In this document: piece after piece, positions 41,401-53,400 of the stretch
Layout: every line of letters starts with the position of its first letter
How positions within the stretch are numbered: position 1 is the stretch's first letter
Source: Amphiduros pacificus
Lineage: Eukaryota > Annelida > Polychaeta > Phyllodocida > Hesionidae
Assembly (NCBI GenBank): GCA_949316495.1
Contig: OX439003.1
Location: 46,449,725-46,513,724, forward strand
DNA: 64,000 bases
Direction: 5' to 3'
The notes under the pieces: generated by a model
Databases searched by the model: none
What the model was told of the DNA's origin: nothing
Seen by the model: the letters and a program-made list of their open reading frames with translations, nothing else
Position numbers and translations under genes: made by a program

Positions 41401-44400
41401 AATTTATGTTTCAAAGATCAGTCAGATTTCATTATTCAAATTAGTTCATAATTTGTCAAATTGAATTGATCTGAAATGTTTTTCTTGCTACAAAAATTGC
41501 ATGCTAACACATTATTAAATAATGATAGTTTAACATATTTTCATAATTTATAGGAAACAAGAGTAAAAACATTCATATTTGCCAGGATATTAAAATATGC
41601 CAAGAATGTCTTGCTTTGCAAAAATTAAGAACAAAAAAAAAAAAATTTGTGTGATTTCCTGAAACATGTCCTTGGAGCAAGTGCATGACGTGCAAATGGG
41701 CGGAGAAATACGAATATAGCCTCATAATGTGACCTTCTCTGACCTCTCACCCACTCTACCCAAACTAACAAACATCCTTCTACAGTCGGAAGTGTGAGGA
41801 ACAATGGCGACCTCATCATCCTCATTATAATCACTTTGTACGCAGACTATATATGGCATTTCTAATCATTTTTCAGATTAAAAAAATATTTCCATTATGA
41901 CAAACTCAAAATTTGAACAAAAAAGAGCCAAACAATGAAACTTTTTTAAAGAAGATATCGTTAATGACTCTTAGAGAAATTATACTTTTAATATCCTTCA
42001 AAATAGGATTCAATTACTCAAATTTCAGAATAACATTTGCTTAAGTTGGGTCAATATTGTCACTGCTCATAAGTGTTTTCTCAAATACTGAATATATTGA
42101 ACACAATATTTTTTTCTCCTGACTACAAATTGTGTACATCAAAACATGCTTACTAGGACATTGTGGACATGATAAATGCATGGATGCGCTCCTATGGCAA
42201 ACAGGTGAAAAACTTATATTTCCGGCATTTTTGTAATATTTACCCTAAGGAAAAGAGCCATTTCAATGCGGATGTTCTGTTCATGATACTTATTCCTTCA
42301 CACATGGCAATGAGAACAGACTCGGGGAAAACAGACATCCTTAAAGCATTGGTTGTGCGTTTTTCCCAACTCAATAGATGATAACAGAACAGAAATATAT
42401 GAGACAAGATTATACCATTTAGCACATCATGTCATAAGGAAATACAGACTACAGTGACCAGCCTCACAACACTCTTCACACACCACTACTTCTGCATGGA
42501 GCAGGGCCCTAAGTAGATAATTCTCTCCACTGCCTCAGGTTGATCAATTCCTCACTCGCCCAAATAGATTCTCCTTACTGTCCCAAGTAGTATATTCTCC
42601 CCACTGTCACAAGTAGATCAATTCTCCCCACTGTCCAAAGTAGATCAATTCTCCCCACTGTCCCAAGTAGATAATTCTCTCCACTGCTGAGCTCAGGTTG
42701 ATCAATTCCTCACTCACCCAAATAGATTCTCCTTACTGTCCCAAGTAGATAATTCTCCCCACTGTCCCATGTAGATCAATATCCCACTAGCCCAAGTGGA
42801 TAATACTCCCCACTGTCCCAAGTAGATCAATTCTCCCCACTGTCACAAGTAGATCAATTCTCCCCACTGTCACAAGTAGATAATTCTTCCCACTGTCCCA
42901 AGTGGATCAATAGTCCCCACTGTCCCAAGTAGATCAATTCTCCCCACTGTCCCAAGTAGATCAATTCTCCCCAGTGTCCCAAGTAGATCAATTCTTCCCA
43001 CTGTCCCAAGTGGATCAATATCCCACTAGCCCAAGTGGATAATACTCCTCAATGTCCCAAGTAGATCACTTCTCCCCACTAGCCCAAGTAGATCACTTCT
43101 CCCCACTAACCCAAGTAGATTCTCCCCACTAGCCCAAGTAGATAATTCTCCCCACTGTCCCAAGTAGATCAACATCCCACTAGCCCAAGTAGATAATACT
43201 CCCTACTGTCCCATGTAGATCAAATCTTCTCTCTGACCCAAGTAAATCAAATCAATTCCCCTCCTCACTTACTGAAGTAGATCAATTCCCCTCCTCACTT
43301 CCTTAAGTAGATCAGTTCCCCTCCTCACTTCCTTAAGTAGATCAATTCCCCTCCTCACTTCCTTAAGTAGATCAATTCCCCTCTTCACTTCCCTTAGTAA
43401 ATCAATTCTCCTCCTCACTTCCTTAAGTAGATCAATTCCCCTCCTCACTTCCTTAAGTAGATCAATTCCCCTCTTCACTTCCCTTAGTAAATCAATTCTC
43501 CTCCTCACTTCCTTAAGTAGATCAATTCCCCTCCTCACTTCCCTAGGTAGATCAATTCCCCTCCTCACTTCCCTCAGTAGATCAATTCCCCTCCTCACTT
43601 CCCTAAGTAGATCAATTCCCCTCCTCACTTCCCCAAGTAAATCAATTCTCCTCCTCACTTCCTTAAGTAGATCAATTCCCCTCCTCACTTCCCCAAGTAA
43701 ATCAATTCTCCTCCTCACTTCCTTAAGTAGATCAATACCCCTCTTCACTCACCTTAGTAAATCAATTCTCCTCCTCACTTCCTTAAGTAGATCAATTCCC
43801 CTCCTCACTTCCCTAAGTAGATCAATTCCCCTCCTCACTTCCCTCAGTAGATCAATTCCCCTCCTCACTTCCCCAAGTAAATCAATTCTCCTCCTTACTT
43901 CCTTAAGTAGATCAATTCCCCTCCTCACTTCCCCAAGTAAATCAATTCTCCTCCTCACTTCCTTAAGTAGATCAATTCCCCTCCTCACTTCCCCAAGTAA
44001 ATCAATTCTCCTCCTCACTTCCTTAAGTAGATCAATACCCCTCTTCACTCACCTTAGTAAATCAATTCTCCTCCTCACTTCCTTAAGTAGATCAATTCCC
44101 CTCCTCACTTCCCTAAGTAGATCAATTCCCCTCCTCACTTCCCTCAGTAGATCAATTCCCCTCCTCACTTCCCCAAGTAAATCAATTCTCCTCCTCACTT
44201 CCTTAAGTAGATCAATTCCCCTCCTCACTTCCCCAAGTAAATCAATTCTCCTCCTCACTTCCTTAAGTAGATCAATTCCCCTCCTCACTTCCCTTAGTAA
44301 ATCAATACCCCTCCTCACTTCCCCAAGTAAATCAATTCTCCTGGCTGCTCTATGCATATCAATTCTGCAGATCGATTATTGCCAATGCTGCCAGTGAAAG

Positions 44401-47400
44401 ACTAATTGTATTTAGAATGTTTTAAAAGAAAGTTCACATCTTTACATCGTCACTTATATAGAAAATGTTATTCACATATCATAGATGAAATATATAGAAA
44501 TAGTCAAACACAAGTGGGACCTATCAGGCGACTGTGGACCCTCATACTGAAGACAAACATATATGAATAAGGCTACGGCCAAGCTTTCTGGTAAAAAACA
44601 TTGTTGTGTAACTTCAATCTGTCAATGAGACATAATGGAATGATGGCTGGACAGAGTAGTGATTAACAGGAGGTACTAGAACATGTCCCAGTGCCATAGA
44701 TGCTAAAATAGCAATGTGATGGATGTGGCAAAAAATGGAAAGCTGAGCATAAAAAGGTCAAGACGTGGCTCTCTTCCCAACTTTGCAGCTGGATACTTTT
44801 TTCTTCCATTCAACAAATCGTATAAAATTACCAAAATTTGTTTAAGACTCTTTATTCTGTCACTTTCAGATGTTTAATTAAAGAATCACATGGAATTGGC
44901 ACCCATACACTAACAGTACATCACAAAGTTAAATGAATCTGGGTCACCCTGGCTGCTGAATGGCAACAACAGACAAAACAATCAACACATTGAATATCAC
45001 CATGATAACAACAAGCACTGAAAAACAGTCTACTCTCTAAAGAACAAATTGCTCCCTTCACAAGAAAAACTTACCCTGACCTGTCTGCCAATTCCCAGTA
45101 AACACATAAAAACAGAAAAATATAGAAACTCTTGTTACCACTACACTATTTACCTGTAGTGAGTATAATAGTCACCGTCTTCCTCCTCCGGACTGTACTC
45201 ATACTCATAGTATGGGTAATCTACATACTGTGTGCCCTCCATCGAGCTCTCAACTGCCTAGCTTACTGCAATCATGGTAATGGAGCGAACAGAAATCATC
45301 CCACAGACTTTCAAGACCAAGACAAGGTGTGTTCAGTGCTGATGTGAACGGACTGGAATCAGGCCGAACTAATCATGCAATTCACCAGTAAACATCTCCT
45401 TCAATTATACATGGGGGAAGCACGTGCAGGTGGTAGGAGCGATAGGAGAGAGGCAAATTGGCAACGATCTCCTACCTCCTCAACACATCAAAGACAAAAC
45501 ACTTCCATTTGAAAATTGATCTTTTTCTACTATATAATGTCATGGTTCCTCAGCAGATATTTTTGGGTGCCCAATAGTATGTCAATCATATTTGCATTGT
45601 AAATATTCTTATCCCACAGCATAAATTATTCGACCAGGAAAACAAAACCCACCTGTTTACAGAGTAAACAATACTATCGATGAAGAAATCTATAAAATCA
45701 TTTCTTGAATCTTCCACTTCCTCATTTTGTTTATAAAGCTCATAAAAACAGAGATATGCCTTGTATCTAACATGTACTGATGGAAAGTACGGGAGAGTGA
45801 CCTACCAGAGGGAATTGAAGACAACGTAGGCTGCCTGCAGGAAGTGATCGGGTTGTTGGACACTGGTGAGGGAGCCACTTAGCTTGGTCACCACCATATC
45901 CTCCATGTTTATATCAGGTATGCCACCACCATGGCCCCACCAATAAGTCACACTACAACATGCCCACTTGTGTTTACATCCAATAACACTGGCCCATGTG
46001 GACACAACTTTCTGCCAAGTGGTCTCTGCCACTCTGACAAACAAAAGTTAATTTCCTGTAGGTGCACCACATCCAACAAGAGACTTTTCCCTGTCAATAT
46101 TTTGCCTGCGTCTCAGGTTTAAACAGAAGTATGCTGAGGATTTGTTGTGGGGGATGCAATAGCCAATAGGAAGCTGGATGGTAGAGCCCCAACTGACGCA
46201 GTTGCTGCAAGGGTCTGGAGGCATCCTGAGATATGTACAGCATCACTGAACATGCTGAGGTATATATAAATATAGAGAGAGATCTATGCCGCATACTGCC
46301 AACATTAGGAGGCAGCACCCAGCAAACATAACTCCTCCTTCTCACTTATTCATTCATGTCAAATCATTAAAAAATATACATAAACATCAAATTTATAAGA
46401 TTTTTTAAGTGGTCACATGACCCTGAGCCCCAGTGAGACCCAGTCTGCTCACTAATATAGAGCAGTATGTAACTGATATATCTGCATAATCATTCAAGTG
46501 TTTATGCATCTCTATACCAAACCCACCAGGTGTGCAAAACATGCCGAAAAAACCTATTTGTTTTGATGTGGGAGGGTTCCTGTAAATTGGGATCAGCGAG
46601 TCAAAGAGTCTGAGCCCTTCCCAGCGACAGCCTGGCACAGGATTACAGGTAGACATCAACAAGCCTCCCCCACCTCAAAAATACTAACAGGATGGCTGTC
46701 CTATTTTCATAAGTCTTGCCATATTTCAAATCTTATTTCATTTTTTTTTTTTTTTTCGTGAGGGGGTTTGGGGTTGGGTGGATGGCATGATTGGGCCATT
46801 TAAATTTTACCCCCCCCCCCCCCCCCCCCCCCACTGATCTTTCTATACTCAGGAAAGCTGATCCTTTTGGATATATTGGACATGTGTATTGAAAAATGTA
46901 CATCCACCTTAAAAATGAAACACGCAGGGGGACAACAAACTTAAAATGTAAGTCTATTTTTCCAAATCTAATTAAAAATGATAATTACTGATAATCAGCT
47001 TTACTGGAAAATAACTACTCAATATTTTGTTCAAATATGAAATGATGCACTATTATACATCTCTTATAATAGTTAACACATAGTGCTTGGGTACAGAAAA
47101 TACCCATGGTAATATATAATTACAATAGGCTATGAGCAAGTAACTAGATCTGAGTGCCACAAATATGTGTGTGTGAATGTGTGTGTGTGCTGAGAAAGAT
47201 AGAAATATCTGTCAATTCATCCAACAGAACTCAGAATGCATGTTTTACAGAGCTTATTTCACAGTAAAGTACAATATTTGTAAAATTATTCAAACCAAAT
47301 GAATCCTTCTGGCAAATTATACATTGATTCCCAAAACTTTTAAATCTGATTGTTTACATAATATGAGTCAAATTATTTTGTGTCCAGGCTGGATTAAGAT

Positions 47401-50400
47401 GCCCAGCCTTAATACATTATATCGTGGTACTGTTACAGGCCCTTATAGAGCCTGGGTATATACAGTAACCTTTACTGAATGATCAAGTACACCACAAACC
47501 TCATCTTTTGCAAGCAATATTCCTTATCTTGCTTCCCATGCTCATTAATGATAAACATGTAATTTGAATCTTGCAAATTGGACTAATCAAATGTCCTGTT
47601 TATTTGAGATATTGTTTCAAGTACATAAAAGTGATGCAATGAATTTGAGACATGTATGTAAGACCCTAAACAAAAAAAACAAAAAAACAAACAATAAAAC
47701 AAACCAAATCCAATCAATTTGTATTGTTATTTTAAAGGTTTTTGTACAATGACAAAGATAATGTGAGCTAATCTAAAGTGTCAATACATATCTTGTTCAA
47801 CACCAGTACATATCTCCTGTCATAGACCTCTTCTGTTTATCATCCATATAAAGGTCATGGGCTAATCATATGCGACCCAACCAGTGTGCATGCATGACAT
47901 CAGGACCCTGGGCCAACTGTTGAATAGATACTTGCAGGAGGAGACTGGCATTTTCTGACTTGCTGAACTGAGTAGATTATCAACACCGCTTAAGGATCGA
48001 CTCATGTTCCCTCAACTTCTACACAATATCATATTCTTTATCACGCTGATATTCTACATGAAGCTGGTGTTATCTTCCATGTGCAAAAAATGATTGTTAT
48101 GCCACAATTAATGTTCATGTTCTCTTCTCCTAACCATCACTCAACCCATATCTATCATTCAACCTTTCAATTTCACCTCCACCAATCATGCAAACCTAAT
48201 AGATTGTGTTGATCAACTGTAGGTAAACTCTCATTAAATATCTATCACAAATTCTATTTCTTTAGTATTTTTTCCATATATTGAATAAACAGTAAATGTA
48301 TTAAAGTTTTGCATGAACATCATTTGATGTTTACAAACCTTAAATAGTTGTGTTCAGAATACCTGGCATCCATATGTTTTATAATTTGCCAACTTCAAGG
48401 ATGTATTGGGCACAATGATAACATTTTCAGTCCTGTCCATCTCTGGTATTTATTAACTAATCATTTATCTTACTTGAAAAACAAAAGTATATCTGAGGAG
48501 AAGACCTCAACCTACATGAGATTAGATGCTCTTCGCAAGTTACGGTAAGTCTGGTTCCACTTCCTGTGGACTTCATCAGAATCATAGTCATCATCTTCAT
48601 CATATCCCTCCTCCTCATCATAGAAGACGTCCGAGTCTGAGAGAGGCGGGGACTCCTGCATCAGGACCGGGAAGTGCTGAGCCTGGCCAGATACATATGG
48701 GACCCGTGTCCACGATGCCATCTTGTCCACCGTGTGACACTAACACACACCTATGAGCTGACACCAATCAGCTGAATGTGATCTCTGATGTGTGTGTGCA
48801 ACGCCTCTCAGTCATTATCAGCCTTCCTATCACATCCATATCATTTTCACCTATGATTTCCTTGAAATACTTATCAATCTCTATCCAGTTTGCCCAACAT
48901 GGTAAGTTGCGTACGTTATCCTACATAAATGTGTTATCTCTCTGATTTCAGGACATGATATGGATACAGTAATCTGTGTTATCCCTCAGTGACAGCTTCA
49001 AGCCAGTGACATGGGGCAGCACAAATAATTGTCCTTTATCAAAATGCTCGCTAATGCACCTGGTAATATATGTGAACAAACCTCAGAATGATTCTGCATC
49101 AATAATATTGTCAAACACATTAATGCAGCCCCATAAATGCAAATACATTGATAATGCATGAAAGGTGGTCACATTCTGGGCACATCACTGTCTCAGATAT
49201 TGGCTGTGACATTTCTAAAATATTATACTCTCGTAGTGCTATTTATATATGCTATCAAGGCTATGACAGACACCCATCCTGTTCTATATCAAAACACACC
49301 AAATGACAGTTTATTAACTTATCTCAAACCATAAGGCATAGAAAACAATACAATAGATATTGTGTCTTTCCCCATGTTTTGCCGATATAAATGCAACCAG
49401 TTTCACGATACTTTATATCTTTAAAGAGAATAATGCTAATCTAGCTTACTGATTTGTATTATGGATGCATACAGATATTTTTGTCAAACATTAATTGCGA
49501 ACAGCATAAATGTGACAGGTACCTAGAATGTTTGTTTCACCACCAGAGTGGAAATGCTGGTGTCAACAACTAGAATGGTCCAGCTACACCCCTGATGCAT
49601 TTTTCCACCCTCAGCGGGACACCCTATAGTTTTCCCAAGTGATACTGATGTACATGAACAGTTCCAGTACTTGTGAAGTATATCTTCTGTACTGAGACTC
49701 TCCAAAATCTCCACTGATAAAATAAAGCTTACAGATTATATTTAATTTTAAAACAGATTTTTGTCAAAACATTGCTAAATACACTAGAGAATTATATGGA
49801 TGCAAAATATAATGTATATAACCTCTTTTAACGTCCTGTCCAACTTTGTTCATCAGTGGACATGAAATGTATGTCAGAATTCCCAGTCAGAATGGTTTGA
49901 CCCATCTTTAAGATGTATTTCCAAATATTTTTTCCATACGAAAATTCCTTATGATGTAGATGAGATTTAATGAATGAATTTGTAGATAATGTTTTTATTT
50001 TTGTAATCATGCAACCCCAAAAGAATATGACCATCTGTTGCAGTCAGCACAGAATGACGTCATATTGGGCATTCATTTGCCGCAACCAAGAATGTCACAC
50101 TTTTGCCAAAATAATATTTCTGCCTGATGCAGTCACAGTAACAGGGAACCTCAGATCAATGTTTGTTGCAATTTCTATCCATTTTACAAAAGCCAAAGTC
50201 TCCCTTTCAATTGTGCCCTTGGGCAGAATCTGATGCGAATTACAAAGCAACAAAAACCTTCCATATTAAATACAGTAAATCTTATTGAACTAGATAACCT
50301 TAGCCCCCACAAAATATGGGCAATTTTTTTTCAGATACCACTTTACATCATGCACACAGAAAGTCTGAGCATGTTCCTGCCTCTAATTCTAAGATTCACT

Positions 50401-53400
50401 AGATAACCTTTGACCTCTCAAAATAAGCGTCTTCCGCCTAAAAAATATGTTGTGCTTTCAAAAAGGGGGAAATTATTAGTGTCTTGTTCAAAAAGGTTTT
50501 GCACAAAATAATTGGGATGTATCAACCAAAATATTAGTTCAAATAAAAGCAAATACATGTTTTACCCTTTCATGACTGTTTTTGTTCTGTATTTATGGGC
50601 AAAATTTGTGCATAGCTCCTTTAAGTCTCCAAAGTAATTAGGCTAATTTGAAACTAATTATTACACTTGGGTAAGGTATAAATTTTCACATGAAAATGCA
50701 TATGATCTTAAATATCCTATAATATTTTTCCCAGAAAGATGATACGAAAATAATCACCAAAGGCATTGTTTAGACTCAGAAATACCAAGTTTCCCATCCC
50801 AATTGTTACTCATAACTTGAAATATGTGTACTCTGAACTCAGATGACATGTTTGCAGGAGACCAACACCTGTAACGTCATTAATGAGGTACTTTCTGTTA
50901 AATTATTCTATAAACTATAACCATACAGCTATATGATCACAGATGAGTAAATATATTGAAATTTACAGACAAAATTATTATATCAGTAACCATGGAAACA
51001 CAAACCAACTTCTCAAGCTCATCTTGTAACCCCATAAAATATGACCAATTGTTGCAGTCAACTCAGAATGATATCTTCATGTGCGATTTAATGCATGTGT
51101 AGCTCAAGTTGTAATGATCTTAAATTTTCGCAAAGCATGTCATAACTTTGCTAATTATGGTCTGGTTGACATGATGCTTTTTACACCAAAATGTCACATC
51201 TTTCATGTTCTTCCTTATGAACCATATAGTGTGTTCATTCTCAGATGGAAAATTGTAAAATCACTATTTTGGATTCCTCTTAGTTTACTTGGGTTTAAGA
51301 AATGGTTTTTAAATGCATCCTCTTTTTTTTGGAACAACAATAATATAACATTTATCAAATGAACACAAAATAACTCCTTAACATTGCAACTGTCAGAAAT
51401 GTGGTTATGAATACATGTTCTTATCTAAAATATATACTGTAGTTATTTATATTAATTGTAGAGATATACAATTTGAAGCTAAAATTACTCTTTGATTAGA
51501 TAATGATTTTCCAAAATCTTTTTCATGCAACTTATTCTGCTTATGACACTCCCTTAAAGGTATTATGCTATACCATATAATGTAAAGTATATGAAGTACA
51601 AAGGTTTGTAATGGAACAGACTCACCAACTTGGCGTTTTCCAAGAGATACATACCTAAAAGAGAACAAAAAAATGTGAGACTTTATTCAAATGTTGCTAC
51701 AGCACCACATTAATGCAAGGAAAACTTAAAACATGCTGCATAGTTTGTTAATCTCAAAAATATAGAGAGGTGCTTTAAAATACATCAATATTAGAAAAAC
51801 CATAACCCACAACTTCTAAAATTGTAAAACAAATACATCTAGATGCAGTGAGAAGGAGTAGGTCCTTTCTAACATCTGTATTTTCTAGGGAGCAATTAAT
51901 GTCTTGCTTTCTTGAATTCTTTTTGTGTGTCACTTCAGGATTTACAATAGTAAATTGATAGTCTTCATAGTTAACTTGAAATAATCGTCATGGCTAACTT
52001 AAAATAATTGTAAAGTTTAAAATAAACAGTCTATTGTATTGTTTTTATTATTATAAGACTGACATCATTAAGTCCAGGAACACCTTAAATAAATTAATGT
52101 AAAAAAAGAAGTGAAATTAGTGAGCATCATGCAAACAAACACATCTCTCCAAACAAAATGACAAATGATAACGTGATACCACACTCATAAGGTCACACTG
52201 TGAGAAGTGATAGGACATGTCACGCAATACTGAACGCAAGCAAACTGGTACCAATGTGTAAACACATGTGCAGTGCTGCCACCTGGTAACTAAATCTTGG
52301 CAATAGATGGCACCACAATTTTGTTGGAACAGTTGTGTAAAAAACTGGTGATTTACTGTATTATTAAGATCATGTATATTATTTACAGAATAGTATAACA
52401 ACTATCTTGATGGTTTAATAACTTACATTATACCAAGTTTTTTTGGTAGATATTTTACTCAAGCATTAATTCTTAACAGGATGCATACATGATTTATCAT
52501 CCAGGTCAAACTTCTCTCTGGTGCACCAGACATTCGTTCTGTTTTATGGCATTTACTATCCCTATTACAGCCAGGTCAAGACCAACACTGAGACATTCCA
52601 AAAGCCTGCCCTTGTCGGGGAAAGCATAAAAACAAATTGCCGGGTAACCATAAATAGGAGTTTCTATGAATTTAACCAGGCAAATCATAGAGACAACAAA
52701 CAATGAGAAGGGAGACCAATATACTATTAGAAAAATGTTGCACTGATATGATACCTCAGAGTAATGAATAAATTTTGAAGTAAAATATAAGCAGTACATC
52801 TATTTATGACTTCCGGAGAAGAACTAGTTGGCCATAGAATAAAAGGTATTTGAATTTGAAACAATATGAAAATAGTTTCCGAAACATAAAATTAATTGGA
52901 TTTTCTTACTATATTTAATGAAGTTTGAGAAAAGAAACTTACTCTCAATAATTGAGAAAATGTTTCCATTAGTTTGCTTTCAGAGCTTGCATTCTAATGG
53001 GGGTTACCCATTGTTAAATTGGCTTGAGAACTTATAAGTGGTTCAATAAACTTCTGAATAACACACACAAATGGCAGAAATATTCTTGGAAACTGAAATT
53101 AGTTACAAATTATGTGTACATGGAAATCACATTGGGTTTCCAATGGTTACAAAAGCTGTAAGAAAGGAATGCCTGACTGGTCCCTGACAGAATGCTGTAC
53201 AGTTAGGATCAGGTCTAACCATCACTGCACTGGTATCTTAAAGCCTTTGTTTTGGTTGAGCTGACCCCTTCTGATTTCTATTTTCAGCTCAAATTATTTG
53301 CAGACTGACATCTAACAAAGAATTGAGGCATACTTTTTGAACTGGCCTTTGTCATTTTTCTGATCTAATACATTCCTGTTGAAAACTGTTAAAATACTAA

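Noticed and set aside
43269-44357. Three minus-strand frames with [11 protein letters not shown] repeats
   Set aside because: 30-bp minisatellite in a TSC22 intron; no flanking coding sequence or splice sites.
45072-45120. Minus-strand GTAAGT donor after a short ATG-initiated frame
   Set aside because: Its phase (0) does not fit the TSC22 common exon and there is no other support.
48348-48548. Plus-strand frame ending at a perfect GTAAGT donor
   Set aside because: No conserved sequence, and it overlaps a minus-strand exon whose phase fits TSC22.
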